Positions 1-8,458 of a DNA stretch of 64,000 bases are shown here, one piece after another. Below the pieces are notes generated by a model. The model was not told where the DNA came from and made no database searches. It saw only the letters and a list, made by a program, of their open reading frames with translations. Position numbers and translations under genes: made by a program. This stretch comes from an uncultured Pseudomonadota bacterium (GTDB lineage Bacteria > Pseudomonadota > Gammaproteobacteria > Burkholderiales > JALYOK01): the NCBI GenBank assembly GCA_902826775.1, contig CADEHE010000001.1, positions 372,001-436,000 of the forward strand, given 5' to 3'. Position 1 is the first letter of the stretch; each line of letters opens with the position of its first letter.

Positions 1-2
1 CT

Positions 3-587
3 TTTCACGCCGCTATGAGTTCGCTTTCGCGCTCAGCCAATTCCATGTTGGCCAACTCAGTCGACTTTGCCTCGATAAGACACTTGGTGGATGCTGGGGG
101 CGGCGACGCGACCAATGCACTTGCTTTGGCGCGAGCGCACCCACATCTTCAGCTTACTGTTTTCGACGCGCCTACGGTTTGCCAGTTGGCAGTCGCGAAC
201 ATTGCTAATGTCGGTCTTACCGAGCGGGTGAAGACGCATTCAGGAGATTTCTTTATAGACGCGTTTCCAAAAGATATCGATGCAATCTTGTTCGCACACA
301 TGCTAACCATTTGGTCACCAGACAAGGATCGGGCACTGCTCAAGCGCGCCTATGATGCGCTACCCTCGGGTGGGCAGTTGATCATCTTTAATATGATGGG
401 AGATGATGACGATAGCGGCCCGATCTCAACAGCTCTTGGCTCACCGTATTTTCTGAGCATCGCAACTGGTGAAGGCATGCTTTACTCGTGGGCAGAGTAC
501 GAGAGCTTTCTCCGCCATGCTGGGTTCTCCCAAACTAGGCGATTTCAACTTCCGCACGATCACGGAGTACTAATTGGAACAAAGTAA
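3..587 (+). CDS. O-methyltransferase (acetylserotonin/hydroxyneurosporene family), 5' end cut by window
   Basis: This reading frame is already open at the first bases, so the gene starts outside the window and its N-terminal dimerisation domain is missing here. The visible part is a SAM-binding Rossmann fold with the glycine-rich motif LVDAGGGDATNAL. Further on, WSPDKDRALLKRAY followed by LPSGGQLIIF is typical of the Methyltransf_2 family. Where plant members carry the catalytic HDW triplet this protein seems to read TIW, so the usual His base may be absent. The gene overlaps the next one by 14 bases, which suggests translational coupling. The small-molecule substrate is unknown; a role with the neighbouring ThiF-like and FeeM-like proteins is inference. 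Confidence 0.8.
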   Translation, partial: FHAAMSSLSRSANSMLANSVDFASIRHLVDAGGGDATNALALARAHPHLQLTVFDAPTVCQLAVANIANVGLTERVKTHSGDFFIDAFPKDIDAILFAHMLTIWSPDKDRALLKRAYDALPSGGQLIIFNMMGDDDDSGPISTALGSPYFLSIATGEGMLYSWAEYESFLRHAGFSQTRRFQLPHDHGVLIGTK

Positions 588-1470
588 GGCGGATGTGCGA
601 GCGCCAGCTTTTCATCTCTTTGATTACGATGACGCCTTCTCTCGCAATCTCGGTTTGGTTCAGCCAACCGAACAGAAAAAGCTTCGGGAAACCACGATCG
701 CTATAGCAGGGCTGGGAGGAGTTGGAGGTGTTCACCTTACTACATTGGGCCGCATGGGTGTTGGGGGTTTCCACATAGCAGACTTTGATCGATTCGAGCT
801 ACATAACTTCAACCGTCAGGCGGGAGCCGCCTGCTCGACGCTAGGGCGCGAAAAGGTGGAAGTAATGGCGCGTATGTTGCAAGACATAAACCCGACGGTC
901 AGACTGCGGAAATTCGAAGAGGGCGTTACAGCGGACAATGTTAGCGAGTTCTTAGAGGGCGTCGATGTCGCGGTCGATGGGTTGGACTACTTCGCACTTG
1001 AAGCTCGAGATTTTTTTTACCGGGCTTCCCGGCTGAAGCGGATTCCGGTTGTTGCCGCTGGGCCGATAGGCTGCAGCGCCGCTCTGCTTGTTTTCATGCC
1101 GGACGAAATGAGCTGGCATGACTACTTCTCGCTAGATTTAGCAAAGACAGTGCAGGATCGATATCTGCTCTTTGCCTTGGGGACTGCGCCACGAGGGCTC
1201 CAAATGCCGTACCTGGATAGATCGTACGTTAACTTTAAGCAGAAACGTGGCCCCTCTCTAGCGTTGGCGGTGCAGTTATGTGCGGGGGTGGTTGCTGCCG
1301 AAGTGCTGAAAATTCTCCTAAAGCGGGGGCCTGTGCTGGCCGCCCCATACTACCAACAGATCGATGCGTATCGTTGCAAGCACGTGATTGGAAAGCTGAG
1401 GTGGGGGAACAGAGGCCCTCTACAACGCTTTAAGTACTCGATCCTTCGCAAACTACTAGACCGGGGCTGA
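574..1470 (+). CDS. ThiF/HesA/MoeB-family E1-like adenylyltransferase
   Basis: The protein is a single E1-like nucleotide-binding domain. The motif IAIAGLGGVGGVH (about residues 42-54) is the ATP-binding glycine loop, ADFDRFELHNFNRQ (69-82) holds the acidic and arginine residues that contact ATP, and GREKVEVM follows as in ThiF/MoeB. I see no CxxC zinc pairs and no obvious rhodanese or ubiquitin-like partner. Family members activate a carboxylate as an acyl-adenylate; the substrate here is unknown. The start drawn is TTG inside the end of the methyltransferase; a GTG at 595 is an alternative. It converges on the FeeM-like gene with only 12 bases between them. Confidence 0.8.
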   Translation: MEQSKADVRAPAFHLFDYDDAFSRNLGLVQPTEQKKLRETTIAIAGLGGVGGVHLTTLGRMGVGGFHIADFDRFELHNFNRQAGAACSTLGREKVEVMARMLQDINPTVRLRKFEEGVTADNVSEFLEGVDVAVDGLDYFALEARDFFYRASRLKRIPVVAAGPIGCSAALLVFMPDEMSWHDYFSLDLAKTVQDRYLLFALGTAPRGLQMPYLDRSYVNFKQKRGPSLALAVQLCAGVVAAEVLKILLKRGPVLAAPYYQQIDAYRCKHVIGKLRWGNRGPLQRFKYSILRKLLDRG

Positions 1471-1482
1471 TCACTGTCGTCA

Positions 1483-2313
1483 TTAAAGCCGACGTAGCCG
1501 GCCGATAATTCCCTTCTCTTCCAATGGTGAGAAGGCAAACGGGTATAGCGTTCTCTCGAACGAAGCCAATTCGCTATGACCGCCGAACTTACAGATCTGC
1601 TCGTTGACAAGGACCAGATCCAGTACCAGCAAAACTGCCGGAGCGTTTACCCGCGGGTTTAGTTTCTCTTGACCCACGCGCTTGAAACCCAACATTTGTT
1701 GATAAAACTTCACATGGCGCGGATTGACTTCGACCATAAGATGCGAACAGCCACGAATATGGTGCGCGAATATATGTGCAATATGAAACAAGGACGCAAG
1801 CACTCGCTTTGATCGAACCGAAGCATCTACCGCGAGCTTGGTGAATTCACACAGTCTGTGATTGCCTATGCGCATAGGAGCAATCTCAGCTGCAAACAAC
1901 TGGTCTACGAGCAGACCTACTTCTGAATCAAAGCCGATAGTTATGGTTCCGATGGTCTGGTCAGCAGCAGAAGCGACCAGCGTTACCCGATTGGGGCGCA
2001 CGTCAGAGACAGCAGACGCAGTCTGGTAGCCGCGCCACGAGTACATCTTCTCTATAAGCATGCTAGCGGAACTTCGGCGACCCATAGTATCTGCGAGCCG
2101 GATCTTGAAATCCGAGACGGGTAATCGACGTTCGCCGACCGCCGGCCCCGCGCCTGCTTCCATATCTATTGCCTGGGGAACCTTGTTCTTGACAAATTCG
2201 TTAACATCAACAATCGTCTGCGAACCGAGTTGCTCTTCGCTTTCTTGGACCATATTCTTGTGAACCTCTGAATGCTGGGCCAGGCTGAACGAAACCGCTT
2301 CCCCCGGTTCCAC
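1483..2313 (-). CDS. FeeM-like N-acyl amino acid synthase (GNAT fold)
   Basis: The C-terminal two thirds resemble the GNAT-type N-acyltransferases of the FeeM family, which join a fatty acyl group from acyl-ACP to an amino acid. The core has IRLADTMGRR, then RVTLVASAADQTIGTITIG, CEFTKLAVDASVRS, and VEVNPRHVKFYQQMLGF, which fits the acyl-carrier binding part of the fold. The N-terminal about 65 residues are acidic and probably disordered. The family is related to LuxI-type synthases and to acyltransferases found beside exosortase loci, so a signalling or membrane-active lipo-amino acid is possible. It is transcribed away from the exopolysaccharide operon and shares a 213-base intergenic region with it. 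Confidence 0.7.
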   Translation of the reverse strand: MEPGEAVSFSLAQHSEVHKNMVQESEEQLGSQTIVDVNEFVKNKVPQAIDMEAGAGPAVGERRLPVSDFKIRLADTMGRRSSASMLIEKMYSWRGYQTASAVSDVRPNRVTLVASAADQTIGTITIGFDSEVGLLVDQLFAAEIAPMRIGNHRLCEFTKLAVDASVRSKRVLASLFHIAHIFAHHIRGCSHLMVEVNPRHVKFYQQMLGFKRVGQEKLNPRVNAPAVLLVLDLVLVNEQICKFGGHSELASFERTLYPFAFSPLEEKGIIGRLRRL

Positions 2314-2414
2314 GGGTGGCCAACCGTTAGACTAACCCGAAAACATGGTGCATTTCAATCTTGTCGAGGCCCTGTATAATACCTTAATCGCGATTCTGTG
2401 GGCTCTGCCGTGGA

Positions 2415-2442
2415 TTGACAATGCTACCGTCTCGGCTACCCT
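2415..2442 (+). promoter_or_regulatory. Candidate sigma-70 promoter of the exopolysaccharide operon
   Basis: A perfect TTGACA at 2415-2420 is followed after 16 bases by TACCCT (2437-2442), a poor -10 element. A perfect TATAAT also lies at 2375-2380, but its -35 region is weak. Either could drive the operon that begins at 2527. No sigma-54 pair is obvious. Confidence 0.3.
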
Positions 2443-2526
2443 AGGACTTACTCGATCTTCAACTCTCGGTGAGCGCTGCATGAGTCATCGCCGCCTTTCC
2501 CTTCATCTCAGACCTCAAACGTTCAT

Positions 2527-3156
2527 ATGATTGCAAGTTATCGCTTTTGGCTAACTAGTGGCGCCCTTGCTTCCTCATTGCTTTTGGGGGCTTGCGCTAC
2601 CACCTCTGAGGATTTGCCGCCCGCTCCCGCTCGTGTACCTGGGGCCGCCCCGGCAGAGTACCTGGTTGGGCCCGGCGACACGCTCAATATCGTAATCTGG
2701 CGGAATCCAGAAGTTTCGACCACCGTACCAGTGCGGCCGGACGGAAAGTTTTCAACGCCGTTGGTGGAAGACATACAAGCTAGCGGAAAAACGCCTACAC
2801 AACTGGCCCGCGATATCGAGAAAGCCCTCGCCAAATACATCCAAGACCCAGTGGCAACGGTCATTGTTACGGGGTTTAGCGGGCCCCTTTCGCAACAGAT
2901 AAGGGTGGTGGGCCAGGCAACGCGTCCACAGGCGCTACCCTATCGTGATCGAATGACCTTGTTGGATGTGATGATAGTTGTCGGCGGCATAACTGACTTT
3001 GCGGCGGGCAACAAAGCGACGCTAGTTCGCTCCGCTGGCGGGAAGATCGGTCAGTACTCGCTTCGGCTTGAGGATTTGGTACGCGCCGGCGATATAACGG
3101 CGAATGTCGAGATGCGCCCCGGCGACGTGTTGATCATACCTGAAAGCTGGTTCTGA
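2527..3156 (+). CDS. XrtA-associated polysaccharide export lipoprotein (Wza/EpsA type)
   Basis: This is an outer-membrane polysaccharide export protein of the Wza family, in the short form seen in exosortase A loci. The signal sequence ends in a lipobox LLLGAC with the lipidated cysteine at residue 23. The Poly_export domain follows, with YLVGPGDTLNIVIWRNPEVS and VRPDGKFSTPLVEDIQASGKT. A SLBB-like part (QIRVVGQATRPQALPY) and MRPGDVLIIPESWF close the protein. At 209 residues it is shorter than Wza and lacks the C-terminal pore helix, as is usual for this subfamily. It is the first gene of the operon and is followed by the chain-length protein. Confidence 0.9.
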   Translation: MIASYRFWLTSGALASSLLLGACATTSEDLPPAPARVPGAAPAEYLVGPGDTLNIVIWRNPEVSTTVPVRPDGKFSTPLVEDIQASGKTPTQLARDIEKALAKYIQDPVATVIVTGFSGPLSQQIRVVGQATRPQALPYRDRMTLLDVMIVVGGITDFAAGNKATLVRSAGGKIGQYSLRLEDLVRAGDITANVEMRPGDVLIIPESWF

Positions 3157-3214
3157 TTTTTGTACCGGCCCAAGTATAGTTTCCCCCAATTTCTTGATCC
3201 ATATTTGAAGCTCG

Positions 3215-4828
3215 ATGCACGAACTATTTGAGCAGATCACTACTTACCTGCGTGGCGTATGGCGCAACAGATGGTATGCGTTGGCATCCGCGTGGCTGGT
3301 TTGCCTTGTAGGTTGGGTCGTGGTGTATCGTCTACCCGACAACTACCAGGCAACGGCCAGAGTTTTCGTCGACACCCAGTCGATGCTTAAGCCTGTGCTG
3401 GCGGGCATGGCGGTCCTGCCCAACGTCGATCAACAAGTGCAACTCATGAGCAAGACGCTAATCACGCGGCCTAACCTTGAGAAAGTGATGCGGATGGCGG
3501 ATTTGGACGTCCGCGCGCGCACTGCCGGGGAGCAAGAGCAGCTTATCGACGACTTGGCCGAGCGTGTTGAGCTCGTGAGCGCCGGTCGCGACAACGTGTA
3601 TTTCGTGAAGTTTAACGATCGCCAGCCCGAGACCGCGAAGAAAGTTGTTCAGTCGCTGATAACGCTCTTCGTCGAAAGCAGCCTCGGGGATAAGCGCAAA
3701 GACGCCAACATGGCGAAGCAGTTTCTCGACGAACAAATCAAGCAATACGAAGAGACCCTAATCACCTCTGAGAACTCTCTTAAGGAGTTCAAGCAAAAGA
3801 ATATGGGGATGATGCCTGGCGATGATCGGGACTTCTACACGCGGATGACGGAGATGGCCGGGCTGTTGAATCAGGCGCGTTTGGAGCTTCGCGAGCTTGA
3901 GAACGCCCGTGATGCAATCAAGACGCAGATGGCAGGAGAGGAACCCGTCCTGATACCTGAATTGGAAGGGAATGAAGCTGGCTCACTCGAGGGATATTCG
4001 AATCCAGAGCTTGAGGCTCGCATCCAAGGACTTGAGCGGAACCTGGATAGCCTGCGAGTCAAATACACGGAACAGCATCCCGACATAATCTCGACCAAGC
4101 GTGTTATCGCGGAGTTGAAATCGCAGAAGGAACGAGAAGCCAAAGAAGCGAGCGATCTGGCGCGTGCAAAAGAAGCCGAGGTGCGAGCTGCAGGGGGAGG
4201 CGCCGAGCGCCTGCCGAGTTCGGCGTTGCTTAACCAGAACCCGTTCTTTCAGCAGTTGAAAGCTTCCCTGTTGGACGCTGATGCAAAGGCAGCCGCGATG
4301 AGGGTTCGAGTACAAGAGTACGAAAGTCGAATGGAAGGACTGAAGGCGATGGCGAACCAGGTGCCGCAGGTCGAGGCTGATCTGAAGCAACTGACGCGTG
4401 ACTACGAAATAAACAAAAAGAACTACGAAGAGCTATTGGCTCGCCGTCAGCGCGCGATCCTTTCCGGCGATATGGAGTCTGCGACAGGCGGCTTAGATTT
4501 TCGCATCATTGATCCGCCCCGAGTACCGTCTCGACCCAGCGATCCGAACAGACCGTTATTAGCCTCGTTGGTCCTCTTGGGAGGCTTGGCAGCTGGGACG
4601 CTCATTGCTTTAGTATTGAGCCAGGTACGTCAAACATTTCATGATCGACGCGCTGTGCGCGACGTGACCGGCCTCCCCTTGCTGGGGAGCGTTTCAATGA
4701 TCTGGACCCCAGGACAAAAGCGGGTTGCTGGAAGAGCCATCGCGGCGTTTGGGGCAACGCTTCTAGGGCTGTTAGTTTGCTATGGGTTGCTGATGGGTTA
4801 TTACCTGTTTCAAAGTCAGGTGGCCTAG
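3215..4828 (+). CDS. XrtA-associated polysaccharide chain length determinant (Wzz/GNVR type)
   Basis: This inner-membrane polysaccharide co-polymerase sets the chain length of the exported polymer. A transmembrane helix lies at about residues 21-38, followed by the Wzz domain (ATARVFVDTQSMLKPVL). A long periplasmic coiled coil runs from about 160 to 420. The proline-rich DPPRVPSRPSDPNRP motif precedes the second membrane helix at about 447-468, and a further hydrophobic segment sits at the C-terminus (about 508-533). The cytoplasmic kinase is a separate protein encoded by the next gene. The ATG start fits the first membrane helix well. Confidence 0.92.
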   Translation: MHELFEQITTYLRGVWRNRWYALASAWLVCLVGWVVVYRLPDNYQATARVFVDTQSMLKPVLAGMAVLPNVDQQVQLMSKTLITRPNLEKVMRMADLDVRARTAGEQEQLIDDLAERVELVSAGRDNVYFVKFNDRQPETAKKVVQSLITLFVESSLGDKRKDANMAKQFLDEQIKQYEETLITSENSLKEFKQKNMGMMPGDDRDFYTRMTEMAGLLNQARLELRELENARDAIKTQMAGEEPVLIPELEGNEAGSLEGYSNPELEARIQGLERNLDSLRVKYTEQHPDIISTKRVIAELKSQKEREAKEASDLARAKEAEVRAAGGGAERLPSSALLNQNPFFQQLKASLLDADAKAAAMRVRVQEYESRMEGLKAMANQVPQVEADLKQLTRDYEINKKNYEELLARRQRAILSGDMESATGGLDFRIIDPPRVPSRPSDPNRPLLASLVLLGGLAAGTLIALVLSQVRQTFHDRRAVRDVTGLPLLGSVSMIWTPGQKRVAGRAIAAFGATLLGLLVCYGLLMGYYLFQSQVA

Positions 4829-4862
4829 ACCGCGCGCAGTCATCATCGGAGACTAAATCCAC

Positions 4863-5807
4863 GTGAGTCTTATTGAAAAAGCCATTGGCAAGATTGCCCA
4901 AGACACGATCGGCGGAAAAAAGCGCTCTACGGACGCGTCCTCGTTGGATGGGCGAGTTGATCAGCCGTCGGTGATCCAGCGGGCGCAGTCCTCAGCAACC
5001 TCTCCGGCAAATGTTGCGCGAGTGCCATCGGAACAAGAGTTGTCTGCTCCCAGAGAGCCTTCTCTTGAGACACAGATCGCGCCACAGGGGATGATTAACC
5101 TAGCCCGGCTGAAGCAGGCTGGCCTCATTACCCCTGACGGTGAACGCTCCCAGTTGGCAGAGGAGTTCAGGGTTATTAAGCGCCCGCTCCTTATGAACGC
5201 CTTCGGTCGCGGCGCTGCGCGGGTAGCGAATGGCAATTTGATTATGGTGACCAGTTCTCTTCCGGGTGAGGGAAAGAGCTTTTGTGCGGTCAATCTCGCG
5301 ATGAGCATCGCTATGGAGCGCGATCACACTGTCCTGCTCATAGATGCGGACGTTGCCAAACCCTCGGTACCTCGCTATTTGGGGCTGAAATCGGATCGCG
5401 GACTGATGGACTTGCTAATCGATGATTCACTTCAAATGTCGGACGTATTGATTAAAACCAACGTCGAGAAACTAACGCTTCTTCCCGCTGGGCGCGGTCA
5501 CCGCTACGCGACGGAGTTGCTCGCTTCGAACGCCATGGACAGGCTTCTCGACGACGTTGCACGGCGCTACCCTGATCGGATCATCATTTTCGATTCTCCA
5601 CCTCTTCTCGCGACGAGCGAGGCTCGTGTGCTCGCTACGCATATGGGCCAAATTGTGATGGTCGTTGAAGCAGAAAAGACAACCCATGAGGCTGTCAAGG
5701 AAGCCCTTAAGCACATCGAAGGATGCGAAGTAGTCGGTATGGTGCTGAACAAAGGCAAGATGGCTGGCGGAACAGACTACTACGGTTACTACGGCAAGAA
5801 TGGCTAG
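4863..5807 (+). CDS. XrtA-associated tyrosine autokinase (CpsD/BY-kinase)
   Basis: This is a cytoplasmic BY-kinase that partners the chain-length protein encoded just upstream. It has Walker A SSLPGEGKS (131-139), Walker A' LLIDADVAKPSVP (158-170) and Walker B IIFDSPP (241-247). The C-terminus carries a tyrosine cluster, DYYGYYG (about 305-311), which is the autophosphorylation tail. Residues 20-95 form a polar linker. The start codon is GTG. Its stop codon lies inside the next gene (8-base overlap), which suggests coupled translation. Confidence 0.92.
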   Translation: MSLIEKAIGKIAQDTIGGKKRSTDASSLDGRVDQPSVIQRAQSSATSPANVARVPSEQELSAPREPSLETQIAPQGMINLARLKQAGLITPDGERSQLAEEFRVIKRPLLMNAFGRGAARVANGNLIMVTSSLPGEGKSFCAVNLAMSIAMERDHTVLLIDADVAKPSVPRYLGLKSDRGLMDLLIDDSLQMSDVLIKTNVEKLTLLPAGRGHRYATELLASNAMDRLLDDVARRYPDRIIIFDSPPLLATSEARVLATHMGQIVMVVEAEKTTHEAVKEALKHIEGCEVVGMVLNKGKMAGGTDYYGYYGKNG

Positions 5808-7329
5808 AGCGGGAGCTTCTCCCGTGCAGACCATCATGCGCCAAGTCGGCGCTCAATCGGCTTTCGTGCTGCTAATGCTATGCGGGCGCGAACTTCCGGC
5901 CGCTGAATGGACCGTGCGCCCGCAGTTAACAATCGCGGAGCGATTCAGCGATAACCTTACGCTGTCCCGCGATCCCGACAGCGGGTTCGCGACGACCATT
6001 TCTCCAGGTTTAAAGCTATTTCGCGAGGGCGGGCGAGTCAAGGCTGACGTCGACTATATTCTTGAAAATCATTTCTACCAAGGAGTGGATCGGAGCAGCG
6101 TTACCAACAACAGGCTGCGTGCTGCACTTACTGCCGAACTCATTGACCCGTGGTTCTATCTTGATGCGAATGCGTTTATCCAACAAGCTGCATCTTCGCT
6201 GTTGGGCGTGTTCGGAACAGACCAAACAACAAGTGGAGAATTTGCGGAGATCTCCACTGTTAGTATCGCGCCAAGGCTTCGCTATCGCCGCGGCAATCTG
6301 TGGTCTGGCGAGACCTCTCTCAACAGTAGCTTTTTGAGTTCTAATGGGACAGTGTCTGACTCGCAGACGACCGAATTGCGAGCGAGGATCAGTAGTGGCA
6401 CGGCCTTCGGCAAGCTGGGTTGGACCGCCGACTACTATTCAGAGGCGACCCGCTATTCTTCCGCTGGTGCACAAGTCGACAGCCAGAAGATTGATCTTGG
6501 AAGCTCCTACCGTGTGGCGCCTAAGATTAGGCTGCTCGCGAACGTTGGGTTCGAGGAGTTCGAGTCAGATTCCTTAAGCGAAAAGCAGAGCGGCACCTCA
6601 TGGAGTGTCGGCGCAATTTGGCAACCAACCAATCGCACATCTCTGCAAGCAACTGCAGGCCACCGATTCTTTGGTAACTCTTTCGGCCTCAACTTCTCGC
6701 ATAGGACGCGTCGAACAACCTGGGGGCTTTCCTATACGGAAGCAGTCAATAGCACTCGATCTCAATTGGATCTCTTGGGTGATGTTCGGTTGCAGTTAGA
6801 TTCGTTCTTACGCGCCAGTGGGATAACAGATCCGATTGAACGCAAGAGGCAGCTCGACGCAATTGTTGGAAGGATCGCAGACCAAAGCATTATTTTTTCG
6901 AACCAACTGTTCTTACAGAAGCGGCTGCAAGGAACCATAGTTTGGGACTTGCCGAAACATACCATCGCGATATCTGGATTTGCCTCGAATCGGGACGTGG
7001 ACGCAGTTGGTGGCCGTCGGAGCGTTGTTTTAGGCAACAGTGATTTCAATATCAGCAGAACGATTAAGGAGTCTGGCGCGTCGGCGACCTGGAGCTGGCA
7101 AGTCATGCCGCGAACGGCTGCTGTTTCGACGTTATCAACCTCTCTGATACAGTTCACGGATATTGACAGGGACGACAATGAGTACTTGCTATCCTGGGGG
7201 CTATTGCACCAATTGTCGCGGTATGCGAGTGGCACATTCGAGTTTCGTCATCAACGTCGCGATTCGTCGGGCGGAGGACAAGACTTTGACGAAAATTCAA
7301 TCGAAGCGGGTTTGCGGCTGATTTATTAG
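5800..7329 (+). CDS. XrtA/PEP-CTERM-associated outer-membrane beta-barrel protein
   Basis: The protein starts with a signal peptide ending near AAEWTV (about residue 36). The rest is an alternation of amphipathic beta strands with many aromatic residues, and it ends in EAGLRLIY, a typical barrel C-terminus. It matches the TIGR03016-type proteins always found in exosortase A exopolysaccharide operons, about 500 residues long. A role as an outer-membrane secretion channel or polymer conduit is inferred from position and fold; no enzyme motif is visible. The start ATG overlaps the kinase gene. Confidence 0.8.
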   Translation: MARAGASPVQTIMRQVGAQSAFVLLMLCGRELPAAEWTVRPQLTIAERFSDNLTLSRDPDSGFATTISPGLKLFREGGRVKADVDYILENHFYQGVDRSSVTNNRLRAALTAELIDPWFYLDANAFIQQAASSLLGVFGTDQTTSGEFAEISTVSIAPRLRYRRGNLWSGETSLNSSFLSSNGTVSDSQTTELRARISSGTAFGKLGWTADYYSEATRYSSAGAQVDSQKIDLGSSYRVAPKIRLLANVGFEEFESDSLSEKQSGTSWSVGAIWQPTNRTSLQATAGHRFFGNSFGLNFSHRTRRTTWGLSYTEAVNSTRSQLDLLGDVRLQLDSFLRASGITDPIERKRQLDAIVGRIADQSIIFSNQLFLQKRLQGTIVWDLPKHTIAISGFASNRDVDAVGGRRSVVLGNSDFNISRTIKESGASATWSWQVMPRTAAVSTLSTSLIQFTDIDRDDNEYLLSWGLLHQLSRYASGTFEFRHQRRDSSGGGQDFDENSIEAGLRLIY

Positions 7330-7344
7330 AAGAATTCCGAGCGC

Positions 7345-8340
7345 ATGTACGAAGCATTTTATGGGTTGAAAGCCAAACCGTTTCAGCTGAATCCAGACCC
7401 AAGCTATTTTTACAGCAGCAAGGGCCACAGCCGTGCCATGTCTTACTTGGAGTACGGCGTGCATCAAGGGGAGGGGTTTATTGTTGTCACTGGCGAGGTA
7501 GGGGCGGGGAAAACTACGCTTGTTCGAAATTTGTTTCGCAAGCTCGAGAATCTAAATCTAGTAGCGGCGCAACTTGTAAGTACCCAACTTGACGCTGACG
7601 ACATGCTGCAAATGATCGCAGCGGCTTTCGGTGTGGATGAACCGGGGGCCAACAAAGCGACTTTGCTGAAGAAGCTGGAAACTTTCTTACTCTCCGTACA
7701 CCGCCAAGGCAAACGGGCACTCCTGGTTGTAGATGAAGCTCAAAACCTTACTCCTAGAGCAGTTGAAGAGCTACGCATGTTGTCGAACTTTCAATCTGGG
7801 GAGAAGTCGTTGCTTCAAAGTTTCTTGCTTGGGCAACCAGAGTTTCGCTACACGCTGCAAAGTGAAGGAATGCAGCAATTGCGTCAGAGGGTCATGGCAG
7901 CCTACCACTTAGGTCCCATGGACTCTTCGGAAACTCGTGCATATATCGAGCACCGGTTGAAGACTGCTGATTGGAAAAATGACCCGGCCTTTTCAGCCGA
8001 TGCATTTGCCGCGATTTACGAGTTTAGCGGTGGCATTCCTCGCAAGATCAACATGCTTTGTGATCGCTTGCTGCTAATGGGCTATTTAGAGGAGTTGCAT
8101 CGGATTGACGCGGCGGCCGTGCACGAGGTCGTGGACGAACTCAAGCGGGAGTTTACGCTGCCATTCTCGGAAAGCAATGCTGCGGCAGTTCCCTTGAGTA
8201 GTTCGTCGCCACCATACTCATCCGCTACAGAAGAGATCCAGCGGCTCGAGAGCAAGGTTGCTCAAATGGAGCACTCAATATCGAGCGTGCTGAAGATAAT
8301 GCGTGGAGTGTTGACTATTTCGAACACTCGACCCTCGTAG
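7345..8340 (+). CDS. XrtA-associated AAA ATPase (ExeA-like)
   Basis: This is an ExeA/GspA-type AAA ATPase. MYEAFYGLKAKPFQLNPDP at the N-terminus is the family signature. Walker A is GEVGAGKTT (50-58) and Walker B is LLVVDEAQ (about 125-132). The sensor region GGIPRKINMLCDRLLL follows. The C-terminal 60 residues are a serine-rich linker plus a short predicted coiled coil; the peptidoglycan-binding domain of true ExeA is absent. Proteins of this subfamily occur in nearly all exosortase A polysaccharide loci, where their exact job is unknown; energising assembly or export is inferred. Confidence 0.88.
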   Translation: MYEAFYGLKAKPFQLNPDPSYFYSSKGHSRAMSYLEYGVHQGEGFIVVTGEVGAGKTTLVRNLFRKLENLNLVAAQLVSTQLDADDMLQMIAAAFGVDEPGANKATLLKKLETFLLSVHRQGKRALLVVDEAQNLTPRAVEELRMLSNFQSGEKSLLQSFLLGQPEFRYTLQSEGMQQLRQRVMAAYHLGPMDSSETRAYIEHRLKTADWKNDPAFSADAFAAIYEFSGGIPRKINMLCDRLLLMGYLEELHRIDAAAVHEVVDELKREFTLPFSESNAAAVPLSSSSPPYSSATEEIQRLESKVAQMEHSISSVLKIMRGVLTISNTRPS

Positions 8341-8419
8341 ATCGTTACGTGTCAACTGGACGTCTACTGTAAAAGGTTCAGCCAGCCAGCCCTAGATCGC
8401 GCCGAATTGATCTTTGGTG

Positions 8420-8434
8420 CATGCCTTGGGCATG
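8420..8434 (+). terminator. Small hairpin between ATPase and deacetylase genes
   Basis: CATGCC and GGCATG form a perfect 6-bp stem with a TTG loop, followed by TCGTTTT. It is short and the T run is broken, so it is at most a weak attenuator or transcript-processing site inside the operon. Confidence 0.25.
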
Positions 8435-8458
8435 TCGTTTTCGCTTTGGTAGATCAGC

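Noticed and set aside
2345..2530. Short open frame of 61 codons before the exopolysaccharide operon
   Set aside because: No recognisable protein pattern, it overlaps the likely promoter region and the start of the export lipoprotein gene.
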